Shown here: piece by piece, positions 1 through 9,117 of the stretch
How the letters are laid out: every line of letters begins with the position of its first letter
Position numbering within the stretch: the stretch's first letter is position 1
Source: JASSUD01 sp031963415
Lineage (GTDB): Bacteria > Pseudomonadota > Gammaproteobacteria > Burkholderiales > Burkholderiaceae
Reading direction: 5' to 3'
Assembly (NCBI GenBank): GCA_031963415.1
Contig: JASSUI010000001.1
Location: 868,001 to 932,000, forward strand
Length of the DNA: 64,000 bases
Notes under the pieces: generated by a model
Database searches by the model: none
What the model was told of the DNA's origin: nothing
Seen by the model: only the letters and a program-made list of their open reading frames with translations
Translations under genes and position numbers: made by a program

Positions 1-1899
1 CTAGGCACGCAGATGAACTGGTATCTGCAGTTCGCCCTGACGACGCTAGTGCTAGTAGTGCCAGGGCGGCGTTTCTACATCAAAGGCATCCCCGCACTGC
101 TGCGGCTGGCGCCAGACATGAATTCGCTAGTGGCATTGGGCACTGCAGCCGCCTATGTGTTCTCCGTAGTCGCTACCTTCATGCCTGGCCTGCTGCCGGT
201 GGGTACGGTGCACGTCTATTACGAGGCCGCTGCGGTGATCGTGGCGCTGATTCTGCTCGGACGCTACCTGGAGGCGAGAGCCAAAGGCCGTACGTCACAG
301 GCTATCCAACGCCTGCTCGGTCTGCAAGCCAAGCTGGCCCACGTGGTGCGCAATGGCGTCGCGCATGACATCCCGATTAGCGACGTGTTAACCGGTGACA
401 TGCTCGAAGTGCGCCCCGGCGAGCGTGTACCAGTGGATGGTAAGGTAGTTGAAGGCCGCAGTTACGTCGATGAATCCATGATCACAGGCGAGCCGGTGCC
501 AGTTGAAAAGACCGTAGGCAACGAGGTGGTCGGCGGTACAGTCAACCAGCAAGGTGCGTTCACAGTGGTCGCCACTGCCATTGGCGAGCAGACCGTGCTG
601 GCGCAGATCATCCGCTTAGTGGAACAGGCGCAGGGGTCCAAGCTGCCAATCCAAGCAATGGTAGACAAGGTGACACTGTGGTTCGTGCCAGCGGTGATGA
701 CAGCTGCCCTGCTGACCTTCGGCACCTGGCTAGTCTTCGGCCTCGCGCCTGCATTGACTTTCGCGCTGGTCAACGCCGTGGCAGTGCTCATTATCGCCTG
801 CCCGTGCGCGATGGGGCTGGCCACGCCGACGTCGATCATGGTCGGCACCGGACGCGGCGCCGAACTAGGAATATTGTTCCGCAAAGGCGAAGCACTGCAA
901 CTGCTTAAGGATGCGAAAGTGGTAGCAGTAGACAAGACCGGTACCTTGACTGAAGGTCGCCCAACGCTGACCGATCTGGAAATGGCACAAGGTTTCGAGC
1001 GCTCCCAAGTGCTAGCGCTGGTCGCGGCGGTCGAATCGCGTTCCGAACACCCCATCGCCCGCGCCATCGTCGAGGTCGCGAAACGAGAGGGTATCGCACT
1101 GCCGGCGCTGGACGGCTTCGAATCAGTCACAGGCATGGGCGTGCGCGCCAGCGTGGATGGCCAACGGGTAGAAGTCGGTGCTGACCGCTTCATGCACTCG
1201 CTAGGATTGAAGGTGGACGCCTTCGCGCTGATCGCCAAGCGGCTAAGCAATGAAGGCAAATCGCCGTTGTACGCAGCCATCGACGGACACTTGGCTGCCA
1301 TCGTCGCGGTCGCCGACCCGATCAAGCCGAGCACACCAACCGCCATCAAAGCGTTGCACCAACTAGGCCTGAAGGTGGCGATGATCACCGGTGACAACGC
1401 GCGCACGGCCCGAGCCATTGCCGACCGCCTGGGCATCGACAAGGTGGTAGCCGAAGTGCTACCGGCGGGCAAGATCGAGGCGGTGCGCCAACTAAGGGAC
1501 AGCCACGGGCGCCTGGCCTTTGTCGGTGACGGCATTAATGACGCACCAGCACTGGCCGAGGCCGACGTGGGGTTAGCCATCGGCACCGGCACTGATGTAG
1601 CGATGGAGGCCGCGGACGTGGTGCTAATGTCCGGCAACCTACAGGGGGTACCCACTGCCATTGCGCTGTCTAAGGCGACCATCGGCAACGTCCGTCAGAA
1701 CCTATTCTGGGCGTTCGCCTACAATACGGCGCTGATTCCGCTTGCCGCCGGCGTGCTGTATCCCGCTTACGGGGTAATGTTGTCGCCTATTTTCGCGGCT
1801 GGCGCGATGGCACTATCAAGCGTCTTCGTGCTTGGCAACGCGCTGCGCTTGCGTCGCTTCCAGCCGCCCTTGGCGGCCGCCGAAAATGTGTCATCCTAA
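1..1899 (+). CDS. copA: Copper-exporting P1B-type ATPase, 5' end outside window
   Basis: Inner-membrane heavy-metal pump that couples ATP hydrolysis to export of Cu+ (possibly Ag+). The frame is open to base 1, and the first ATG at 13 falls inside the first membrane-helix region, so the N-terminal metal-binding domain and first helices lie upstream. Visible in order: actuator motif TGEP (near base 487), the transmembrane metal site CPC in IIACPCAMGLATP (near 795-835), phosphorylation motif DKTGTLTEG (near 931), the P1B-specific SEHPIARAI (near 1043), TGDNART (near 1387) and GDGINDAPA (near 1528). Two C-terminal helices follow. A MerR-type regulator starts 16 bp downstream, the usual copA-cueR pairing. 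GC is clearly higher than in the genes from ssb onward, so the pair may have been acquired. CPC and the regulator support copper rather than zinc or cadmium. Confidence 0.93.
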   Translation, partial: LGTQMNWYLQFALTTLVLVVPGRRFYIKGIPALLRLAPDMNSLVALGTAAAYVFSVVATFMPGLLPVGTVHVYYEAAAVIVALILLGRYLEARAKGRTSQAIQRLLGLQAKLAHVVRNGVAHDIPISDVLTGDMLEVRPGERVPVDGKVVEGRSYVDESMITGEPVPVEKTVGNEVVGGTVNQQGAFTVVATAIGEQTVLAQIIRLVEQAQGSKLPIQAMVDKVTLWFVPAVMTAALLTFGTWLVFGLAPALTFALVNAVAVLIIACPCAMGLATPTSIMVGTGRGAELGILFRKGEALQLLKDAKVVAVDKTGTLTEGRPTLTDLEMAQGFERSQVLALVAAVESRSEHPIARAIVEVAKREGIALPALDGFESVTGMGVRASVDGQRVEVGADRFMHSLGLKVDAFALIAKRLSNEGKSPLYAAIDGHLAAIVAVADPIKPSTPTAIKALHQLGLKVAMITGDNARTARAIADRLGIDKVVAEVLPAGKIEAVRQLRDSHGRLAFVGDGINDAPALAEADVGLAIGTGTDVAMEAADVVLMSGNLQGVPTAIALSKATIGNVRQNLFWAFAYNTALIPLAAGVLYPAYGVMLSPIFAAGAMALSSVFVLGNALRLRRFQPPLAAAENVSS

Positions 1900-1915
1900 A
1901 CTAGGAGAAACGTAC

Positions 1916-2365
1916 ATGAACATCGGCGACGCGGCCAAGGCATCGGGGATTTCAACCAAGATGATCCGCTACTACGAACAGGTCGGCCTGATCTCGTCGG
2001 CCGGCCGCACCGGCGCCGGCTATCGCATCTACTCCGAGGCCGATATCCACATGTTGCGCTTTGTCCGGCGCGCCCGTGACCTGGGTTTTTCCGTGGCAGA
2101 GATTGGCGAACTGCTCGGGCTGTGGCGCGATCGCTCGCGCAAGAGCACTGACGTCAAACGTTTCGCACAGCAGCACATCGATAGCCTTAAGCGCCGCATC
2201 GTCGAGCTACAGCAGATAGCCGATACGCTGCAAACGCTGGTAGCCTGCTGCGCTGGCGACGACCGACCCGATTGTCCAATCCTTGCGGACCTTGAAAAGC
2301 CTGAGGATATGCCGGGCACTCGGCGCAGTAAACGACGTGCGGCGTCCACTTTGATGAAACCTTGA
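1916..2365 (+). CDS. cueR: MerR-family copper-responsive regulator (CueR-type)
   Basis: Probable Cu+-sensing activator of copA, 149 aa. The ATG at 1916 is chosen because AGGAG lies 8 bp upstream and the protein then begins MNIGDAAKASGISTKMIRYY, the canonical MerR winged-helix start; the frame extends upstream to 1832 inside copA but that part is not MerR-like. After the HTH (1-70) comes a long dimerisation helix. The C-terminal metal loop reads CCAGDDRPDCPIL, matching the two-cysteine loop of CueR (C-x7-C spacing) that gives +1 ion specificity. It is followed by a basic tail. MerR activators normally bind a long-spacer promoter; that promoter is probably upstream of copA and outside the window. 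Confidence 0.9.
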   Translation: MNIGDAAKASGISTKMIRYYEQVGLISSAGRTGAGYRIYSEADIHMLRFVRRARDLGFSVAEIGELLGLWRDRSRKSTDVKRFAQQHIDSLKRRIVELQQIADTLQTLVACCAGDDRPDCPILADLEKPEDMPGTRRSKRRAASTLMKP

Positions 2366-2742
2366 GGACAGCGATCACCATACAGACTGCTCTCGCCATC
2401 TGACATATGCATTTCGAGAACTGGAAAACCTCGGAGGTGTTGTTTCGGAACGCGGCAAACAGCGTGCTAGCGGATGCCTACATGGATAATCTGCACGTTA
2501 CCGCAGCTGACGAACTGACGCTAGCCTGCTATCAGCTCGAACACCGACAGCCGAGCCTAAGCAACTACCGAGGCGCATAGCTCACGGCGTGAGCAGCGGA
2601 CGTCGAAGTGTACCCGGTCGAGATTAAGGAGAACGGACTACCGAGCATTTCTCGGCAGTTGCCCTTTCACTCAACCTTTTGTTGGAGTAGATATTTTTAA
2701 GAGGCAGACTCATATGGTCTACCAGAGATATAAGATAGGTAT
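2366..2742. other. Intergenic stretch with an unrecognised 57-codon open frame
   Basis: Between cueR and ssb. A short + strand frame at 2407-2580 starts ATGCATTTCGAG and encodes 57 aa (MHFENWKTSEVLFRNAANSV...). It has no recognised domain and no good Shine-Dalgarno, and may be a remnant or chance frame. Composition falls from GC-rich to AT-rich near 2640, marking the junction between the copper genes and the ssb-uvrA backbone. Nothing else is recognised. Confidence 0.3.
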
Positions 2743-3246
2743 TTAGAACGGAATATCATCATCCATATCGTCAAAGCCTCCTCCTGCTGGAGCATTCATG
2801 GGGCTAGTCGCTGGTCGGCTTGGGACATTTGAGCGAGAGAACTGATCATTGCTGCCCGCTGATTCACGCGTAAATCTTCCCTCCGCTGGTGCTGCACCAC
2901 CGCCTGCGTCTGTGCGCGCGCCAAGCATTTTCATTTGGTCTGCAACAATCTCGGTGGAGTAACGGTCTTGCCCACTTTGATCTTGCCATTTACGGGTACG
3001 GATGCGTCCTTCGAGATAAATTAGGGATCCTTTTCTTAGGTATTCCCCAACAATTTCAGCCTGTCTACCGAAAAAAGTCACCCGATGCCATTCGGTGAGT
3101 TCTTTCATTTCTCCTGTGCTTTTATCTTTCGAGCGCTCACTTGTAGCCAGTCGAATTGACGCCACTGCATCACCACTTGGTAAATAACGCACTTCAGGAT
3201 CGGCTCCAAGGCGACCAATAAGCAAAACTTTGTTCAGGGATGACAT
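2743..3246 (-). CDS. ssb: Single-stranded DNA-binding protein
   Basis: Tetrameric ssDNA-binding protein for replication, repair and recombination, 167 aa. The OB-fold fills about residues 1-112, starting MSSLNKVLLIGRLGADPEVR and including the typical WHRVTFFG and EGRIRTRKWQDQ segments. A Gly/Ser/Pro/Asn-rich linker follows. The acidic C-terminal tip DMDDDIPF is the conserved peptide that recruits partner proteins. An MFS transporter gene ends 27 bp upstream on the same strand, and uvrA is divergent beyond it. Ssb - MFS - uvrA is a Burkholderiales-type order and is the main taxonomic clue here. Confidence 0.97.
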   Translation of the reverse strand: MSSLNKVLLIGRLGADPEVRYLPSGDAVASIRLATSERSKDKSTGEMKELTEWHRVTFFGRQAEIVGEYLRKGSLIYLEGRIRTRKWQDQSGQDRYSTEIVADQMKMLGARTDAGGGAAPAEGRFTRESAGSNDQFSRSNVPSRPATSPMNAPAGGGFDDMDDDIPF

Positions 3247-3273
3247 TTATTTCTCCTATTAAAGGCGGGTGCG

Positions 3274-4515
3274 CTAGAGGGCTGGATGATGCCCGTCGCT
3301 GCAACCATTTTGAGGATAGGTTCGGTTTGTAGGCAATTCACGTTTCATTGTCGTTGCGAGCATGAGCCACACAAAAAGAAGTGTTGCACAGCCGATAAAT
3401 ACGCTAGTCGGTCCGTTAATTTTCAAAAACCAACCACCTAATGCGCCACCAGCAAAATAACCTAACGCTTGGGTTGTGTTATATACGCCCATTGCCGCAC
3501 CCCGACGTGCGCCGGGAGCCAGCTTAGACACTAGTGAGGGCTGCACAGCTTCAAGCACATTAAAGCCTGTGAAATAGACCAACAACATGCTAGACATCCA
3601 CGCTAGCGTATGCGGTAAAGCAATCATTAGCAATTGGCCAATTAGCATACAAACGATAGCAGCCAGCATCACTATTTTTATCTTCCCTCGTCTTTCAGCG
3701 GCAATGATTGGGGGCAACATCAGTAGAAAAGAAAGCAGCATCACTGGCAGATAAATTTTCCAGTGAGCGGACATCGCTAAACCAGCTTCATCTACCAATA
3801 AACGCGGCAGCACAATAAAAAGCGCAATTTGCGTTGCATGCAAAACAAAAACACCCGCATTGAGCCGCAACAACTCAGCATCGCGTAACACATCACGGAA
3901 AGGGGCTTTGTTGTGCTGTGGCGCTATCGCAGGATCAGGGATTAACCACCACACCATCGCAATCGAAATTAGCGCTAAGCCTCCCATACCTGCAAACAGA
4001 GCGCTCATACCAAACCAATTAAATAAAATAGGTGCGACCACCAGCGCCACTGCAAATGACACGCCCACACCAGCACCTACCATAGCCATTGCCTTAGTGC
4101 GATTCTGCGGCTGCGTAAGATCAGCAATTAAGGCCATCACAACTGATGAAATTGCTCCCGCCCCCTGCAACGCACGCCCAACAATCACCCAAGTCAAATT
4201 AGACGCAAGCGCTGCAACAACACTGCCCAGCGCAAAAATAAATAAGCCAGCCACAATCACTGGCTTACGTCCAAGCCAATCTGAAGCCCAGCCGTAAGGG
4301 ATATAAAACATCGCTTGTGCGAGCCCATAGATACCTAACGCAATGCCGACAAGCGTCGCATTATCACCACCTGGCACTCCTTTCGCATACAACGAAAAGA
4401 CTGGCATCAGCATAAAAAGACCAAGCATGCGCAATGCAAAAATCAGCGCGAGCAACACCGTTGCGCGACGTTCTGGCGCACTCATGCGGGTCGGTAAAAC
4501 AGATGAATGGGACAT
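3274..4515 (-). CDS. MFS transporter (12-TM drug/solute exporter type)
   Basis: Inner-membrane secondary transporter, 413 aa, substrate unknown. Sequence shows about twelve hydrophobic segments in two halves, and the MFS signature in loop 2-3, GWASDWLGRKPV. The cytoplasmic linker between TM6 and TM7 contains DPAIAPQHNKAPFRDVLRD. The N-terminus MSHSSVLPTRMSAPERRATV is short and polar. ssb lies 27 bp downstream and may be co-transcribed. It is the usual uvrA-neighbour MFS of Burkholderiales, often named a multidrug transporter without proof. Confidence 0.85.
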   Translation of the reverse strand: MSHSSVLPTRMSAPERRATVLLALIFALRMLGLFMLMPVFSLYAKGVPGGDNATLVGIALGIYGLAQAMFYIPYGWASDWLGRKPVIVAGLFIFALGSVVAALASNLTWVIVGRALQGAGAISSVVMALIADLTQPQNRTKAMAMVGAGVGVSFAVALVVAPILFNWFGMSALFAGMGGLALISIAMVWWLIPDPAIAPQHNKAPFRDVLRDAELLRLNAGVFVLHATQIALFIVLPRLLVDEAGLAMSAHWKIYLPVMLLSFLLMLPPIIAAERRGKIKIVMLAAIVCMLIGQLLMIALPHTLAWMSSMLLVYFTGFNVLEAVQPSLVSKLAPGARRGAAMGVYNTTQALGYFAGGALGGWFLKINGPTSVFIGCATLLFVWLMLATTMKRELPTNRTYPQNGCSDGHHPAL

Positions 4516-4786
4516 GAAAATGTTCTAACTATCTACAAAAGGCTGAATAAATGGAGAGCAGCAGGATAATCAACCGCGTCTCGCGGCAAGTACTTTTGTA
4601 TGGATGGTAAAGGTATTCCTTGCTTGTGTCTGACTCAGCATTTAGCTAGCTTTTGATAAGTAAAAAAACGGCTAATTTTAAACCCTGTTGGGAAGTAGCT
4701 GAAAAAGATCCATCACTTTATCTCACAACAGTACAACTAGTACGGTAAGGAGACGTAAGGAAAAGCCTAAGCCTCTTTCTAAATTA

Positions 4787-4854
4787 GAACTTGTTTAGGG
4801 CCTCCGTGGTGTCTGCGCCGGCGCAAGACCGCCAGGGAGGCCCTAAACAAGTTC
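4787..4854. repeat. Perfect 19-bp inverted repeat with inner palindrome
   Basis: Left arm 4787-4805 (GAACTTGTTTAGGGCCTCC) and right arm 4836-4854 are exact reverse complements. The 30-base centre contains TGCGCCGGCGCA, so nearly the whole 68 bp can fold as one hairpin. It lies between the divergent MFS and uvrA genes, ending 49 bp before the uvrA start, so it is not a simple convergent terminator, and there is no T-tract. A small palindromic mobile repeat or a regulatory structure is possible. No second copy was noticed in the window. Confidence 0.85.
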
Positions 4855-4903
4855 CTAGAAAAACGGCTATAGTAGCAGGCTTACTCTTTGCCATCGTTTA
4901 GTC

Positions 4904-7801
4904 ATGGAAGAAATTCGCATTCGTGGGGCACGCACCCATAACCTGAAAAATATCAATCTTGATTTGCCACGCCACCAACTGGTGGTAATCACAGGCCTAT
5001 CCGGCTCTGGTAAGTCGTCACTCGCTTTTGACACGTTATACGCAGAAGGTCAGCGTCGTTATGTTGAAAGCTTATCTGCTTATGCCCGGCAATTTTTGCA
5101 GCTGATGGAAAAGCCTGATGTTGATTTGATCGAAGGACTATCACCAGCGATCTCGATTGAACAGAAAGCGACCTCGCATAATCCACGCTCAACGGTTGGC
5201 ACGGTTACCGAGATTCACGATTATTTGCGGCTTTTGTATGCGCGTGTTGGCACACCTTATTGCCCAGACCATAACCATCCGTTGGCAGCGCTCAGCGTCT
5301 CGCAGATGGTTGATATTGCGCTCGCGCTGCCTGAAGAAACTAAGCTGATGATCTTGGCGCCGTTGGTGGTTAACCGTAAAGGTGAACATCTTGATCTCTT
5401 TGAAGCGATGCAAGCACAAGGTTTTGTCCGTTTTCGCATCCGCTCAGGCGGGGGTACCACTACGGCTACCGAGGCGCGCATTTACGAAGTCACTGAACTG
5501 CCAAAACTGAAGAAGAACGATAAACATACCATCGAAGTTGTCATTGATCGACTCAAGGTACGCGCTGATGCCAAACAACGCTTAGCCGAATCATTTGAAA
5601 CCGCATTAAGGCTCGGTGAAGGCCGTGCGATCATGCTGGAGATGGATAGCGAGCGTGAACAATTATTCAGCGCGAAATTTGCTTGCCCGATTTGTTCATA
5701 CTCACTGCAGGAGTTGGAGCCACGCCTGTTTTCATTCAATAACCCGATGGGGGCGTGCCCAGAGTGCGATGGACTCGGTCAGATGACTTTTATCGACGCT
5801 AAACGAGTTGTCGCGCACCCCTCGTTGTCGTTAGCCGCAGGCGCGATCAAAGGATGGGATCGACGCAATCAATTTTATTTCCAGATGCTGCAAAGCCTGG
5901 CGACGCATTATTCTTTTGACCTTGATACGCCTTTTGAAGAGCTACCGGAAAAAATCCGTCGAACTGTTCTTTTCGGCTCAGATAAGCAAAAAATTTCTTT
6001 CGTCTACCTCAGCGAGTCTGGCCGCACGACAGTGCGCGAGCATGTATTCGAGGGCATCATCCCGACCTTAACGCGACGCTTTCGTGAGACCGAATCAAGC
6101 GCTGTGCGCGAGGAGCTCGCGAAATACCAAAACAGCCAACCTTGCCCATCCTGCGGCGGAGTTCGTTTGCGACGCGAAGCACGTCATGTCAAAGTCGGCG
6201 AGGGCGAACAAGCATTCGCGATCTATGAAATAGGAAATTGGCCGTTAGGCAAAGCCTTGAACTATTTCTCCACGTTACAGTTAACCGGCGCCAAGCAAGA
6301 CATTGCTGACCGGATTATCAAAGAGATTACCGCTCGCTTAACGTTCTTGAATGAAGTTGGCTTAAATTATTTATCGCTAGAACGCAGCGCAGATACGCTT
6401 TCAGGCGGTGAAGCGCAGCGTATTCGACTTGCCTCGCAAATTGGCTCAGGTTTGACGGGCGTCATGTATGTGCTGGATGAACCATCGATTGGTTTGCATC
6501 AACGGGATAACGATCGACTCATCAACACGTTGAAACATCTGCGTGATTTGGGGAATTCGGTGATTGTCGTTGAGCACGATGAGGACATGATTCGCGCCTC
6601 TGATTATGTTGTGGATATGGGCCCAGGCGCGGGTGAACACGGAGGAAATGTGGTGTCGCATGGCACACCGCAGCAAATTGAAGCGGATAGTCAGTCATTA
6701 ACAGGTACTTATTTATCAGGCCAACGCTGTATCGAACTGCCGGCCGAGCGTAAACAAGCTGAAGAGCGTTATATACGAATTAATGGCGCGCACGGCAATA
6801 ATTTAAAACATGTGAATTTTGACTTACCTCTTGGATTGCTGACCTGCGTCACAGGCGTATCAGGCTCAGGTAAATCAACGTTAATTAATGACACTTTATA
6901 TCGAGCTGTCGCGCATGAACTTTATGGCTCGACCACAGAAGCCGCGCCTTATGAAACGATTACCGGAGTTGATGCGCTCGACAAAATTATTAACGTCGAT
7001 CAGGCGCCAATTGGACGTACGCCACGGTCTAACCCTGCGACCTACACTGGTTTATTTACGCCGATTCGAGAGCTCTTTGCAGGACTGCCTGCAGCCAAAG
7101 AACGAGGTTATGATCCCGGCCGTTTCTCTTTTAACGTCAAAGGTGGACGCTGCGAAGCTTGCCAAGGTGATGGCGTGATCAAAGTAGAAATGCACTTTCT
7201 GCCAGATGTCTACGTGCCGTGCGATACCTGCCATGGCAAACGCTACAATCGCGAGACATTAGAGATTCAATACAAAGGCAAAAATATCAGCGAAGTACTT
7301 GAGCTAACCGTCGAGCAAGCGTATGAATTTTTCCGCCCCGTGCCCGTGGTCGCACGCAAACTTAAAACGCTGCTTGATGTAGGGCTTGGCTATATTCGTC
7401 TCGGCCAGTCGGCAACTACGCTATCAGGTGGAGAAGCGCAACGTGTCAAACTCTCATTAGAGCTTTCCAAGCGTGATACAGGCCGCACGCTCTACATTCT
7501 GGATGAGCCGACGACGGGGTTACATTTCCACGATATTGCATTACTGCTTGAGGTGATTCATCGATTGCGTGATCATGGCAATACGGTAGTGGTGATTGAA
7601 CACAATCTTGATGTGATTAAAACAGCTGATTGGGTGATTGACCTAGGCCCAGAGGGCGGAGCTGGTGGTGGGCAGATTATCGCGCAAGGTACCCCTGAGC
7701 AAATTGCGCAAACTAAAGCAAGTTTCACTGGTAAATACTTAGCACCGCTTTTAAAACAGCGCTCAACGCCGATAAATAATAAAAAGAAACAAAAAGCCTA
7801 A
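4904..7801 (+). CDS. uvrA: Excinuclease ABC subunit A (UvrA)
   Basis: DNA damage-recognition ATPase of nucleotide excision repair; works as a dimer and loads UvrB. Full length at 965 aa. First ABC module: Walker A GLSGSGKS near residue 31, the UvrB-binding/insertion region, a zinc finger with CPIC...CPEC near 263-290, and signature LSGGEAQRIRLAS near 500. Second module: Walker A GVSGSGKS, zinc finger CEAC...CDTC near 750-780, and signature LSGGEAQRVKLSLEL followed by Walker B LYILDEPTTGLH. The tail is lysine-rich. A TATAGT hexamer at 4868-4873 may be a -10 element. No LexA-type box was seen between the inverted repeat and the start, so SOS control is not evident. Confidence 0.98.
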   Translation: MEEIRIRGARTHNLKNINLDLPRHQLVVITGLSGSGKSSLAFDTLYAEGQRRYVESLSAYARQFLQLMEKPDVDLIEGLSPAISIEQKATSHNPRSTVGTVTEIHDYLRLLYARVGTPYCPDHNHPLAALSVSQMVDIALALPEETKLMILAPLVVNRKGEHLDLFEAMQAQGFVRFRIRSGGGTTTATEARIYEVTELPKLKKNDKHTIEVVIDRLKVRADAKQRLAESFETALRLGEGRAIMLEMDSEREQLFSAKFACPICSYSLQELEPRLFSFNNPMGACPECDGLGQMTFIDAKRVVAHPSLSLAAGAIKGWDRRNQFYFQMLQSLATHYSFDLDTPFEELPEKIRRTVLFGSDKQKISFVYLSESGRTTVREHVFEGIIPTLTRRFRETESSAVREELAKYQNSQPCPSCGGVRLRREARHVKVGEGEQAFAIYEIGNWPLGKALNYFSTLQLTGAKQDIADRIIKEITARLTFLNEVGLNYLSLERSADTLSGGEAQRIRLASQIGSGLTGVMYVLDEPSIGLHQRDNDRLINTLKHLRDLGNSVIVVEHDEDMIRASDYVVDMGPGAGEHGGNVVSHGTPQQIEADSQSLTGTYLSGQRCIELPAERKQAEERYIRINGAHGNNLKHVNFDLPLGLLTCVTGVSGSGKSTLINDTLYRAVAHELYGSTTEAAPYETITGVDALDKIINVDQAPIGRTPRSNPATYTGLFTPIRELFAGLPAAKERGYDPGRFSFNVKGGRCEACQGDGVIKVEMHFLPDVYVPCDTCHGKRYNRETLEIQYKGKNISEVLELTVEQAYEFFRPVPVVARKLKTLLDVGLGYIRLGQSATTLSGGEAQRVKLSLELSKRDTGRTLYILDEPTTGLHFHDIALLLEVIHRLRDHGNTVVVIEHNLDVIKTADWVIDLGPEGGAGGGQIIAQGTPEQIAQTKASFTGKYLAPLLKQRSTPINNKKKQKA

Positions 7802-7844
7802 TGCACGCTAAGTCTATGAGAGCAACCCTCTCCTTTCACCCTCG

Positions 7845-7873
7845 CTGTGAGAGATGTTAAACATCTCTCACAG
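7845..7873. terminator. Hairpin downstream of uvrA
   Basis: A 14-bp perfect stem (CTGTGAGAGATGTT with its complement) and a one-base loop, 44 bp after the uvrA stop. There is no U-tract, so it is either a weak terminator, an mRNA-stabilising 3' hairpin or a small palindromic repeat. Confidence 0.5.
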
Positions 7874-8025
7874 GTGCCCTCATGTATAAGCGTTCAGCAT
7901 GCAGAAGGAAGTACAACGATTTCACCTACAAAGTGAGATTGACAAATTTTGAGTGGGTTTTAAGTTAATTTCACAGCATACGATAGGGCGACCCACCTTT
8001 TGTTTGATAGCGCCAGGAGAAAATA

Positions 8026-9084
8026 ATGGCAGAAGATAATCGATATTCTCGAGCAAATACACATCGCTTTCGTGCTATTACTACCCCCCACCTCACCGCG
8101 GTCAAAATCGCCAGCTATCTGCTTACCAGTATTGCGTTGTGGCTTATCTTACAATTTAAATTATTGGGTAGTCTGTTAGCGGGCGTGTTGGTCTTTCAGT
8201 TGATTCATTTACTCACTCCGCCTTTAGAAAAGCGTCTACCTGGGCCGCGTGCACGTTTGATTGCCGTCGCGTTGCTTGCTGTCATTATCACTAGCGCGCT
8301 AGCTGCTCTCATTCTCGCGGCGAGCGCCCTCTTTCAACACAATATGCCAAGCGTACAGGAGCTGCTTGACCAGTTGATGCTGATTATTGATAAAGCGCGT
8401 GACCATCTGCCTGCTTGGCTGTGGGATTATTTGCCAGATGGAGAAAATGAGCTGAGAGAGCATGGCATTAATTTACTCAAGTCCCATTTCAGGCAACTGC
8501 AACAAGGTGGCATGAATTTCGTCGTAGGTATTGTGCACGTTGCACTTGGCATGATTATTGGCGCGCTTATCGCTGTCGGGGTGACGCAGCTCAACCATCG
8601 CGAGCCTCTCGCTGCCGCACTGATTAAGCGAGCTAGCTGTTTTAGCGAGACCTTTAGGCGCATTGTTTTTGCTCAAGTCAAAATTTCTTTCATTAATGCT
8701 GTTGCCACTGGCATTTATCTACTCTTCGCGCTGCCTCTCTTTGGCACCACTTTGCCGCTGTCAAAAACCTTAGTGCTCATTACCTTTGTCGTTGGCTTGT
8801 TGCCAGTCGCAGGAAATTTAATCTCAAATACGCTAATTGTCGTTATATCTCTGTCAACTTCGTTATCTGTTGCAATAGCATCACTGACTTTTCTCGTTGT
8901 CATTCACAAATTTGAATACTTTTTGAATGCCCGCATCATTGGGGGCCAGATTGAAGCACGTGCTTGGGAGCTACTGTTAGCGATGGTTGCGATGGAAGCT
9001 GCTTTTGGCATTTCTGGCGTCATCGCTGCGCCCATTTATTACGCTTATTTAAAGCGCGAGCTAATGAATGCAAAACTTGTTTAA
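8026..9084 (+). CDS. AI-2E family (PerM-type) membrane permease
   Basis: Inner-membrane protein of 352 aa. It has the family architecture: two N-terminal helices (about 28-65), a third near 75-100, an amphipathic/soluble segment (about 105-165) and a C-terminal block of five or more helices ending near 340. Members include TqsA (autoinducer-2 export), PerM and Na+/H+ antiporter-like proteins, so the substrate cannot be deduced. The ATG at 8026 follows an AGGAGA Shine-Dalgarno (CCAGGAGAAAATA). It is monocistronic between convergent neighbours. Confidence 0.85.
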   Translation: MAEDNRYSRANTHRFRAITTPHLTAVKIASYLLTSIALWLILQFKLLGSLLAGVLVFQLIHLLTPPLEKRLPGPRARLIAVALLAVIITSALAALILAASALFQHNMPSVQELLDQLMLIIDKARDHLPAWLWDYLPDGENELREHGINLLKSHFRQLQQGGMNFVVGIVHVALGMIIGALIAVGVTQLNHREPLAAALIKRASCFSETFRRIVFAQVKISFINAVATGIYLLFALPLFGTTLPLSKTLVLITFVVGLLPVAGNLISNTLIVVISLSTSLSVAIASLTFLVVIHKFEYFLNARIIGGQIEARAWELLLAMVAMEAAFGISGVIAAPIYYAYLKRELMNAKLV

Positions 9085-9117
9085 AAATTTAAGAAATATT
9101 GAAGCAGAGAAGCAATC

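Noticed and set aside
462..1688. 408-codon open frame antisense to copA
   Set aside because: A product of GC-rich codon bias; the + strand frame carries all P-type ATPase motifs and the antisense product is low-complexity.
8026..9084. Assigning the AI-2E family protein as a quorum-signal exporter (tqsA)
   Set aside because: The family also includes ion antiporters and uncharacterised permeases; no luxS-type context is present.
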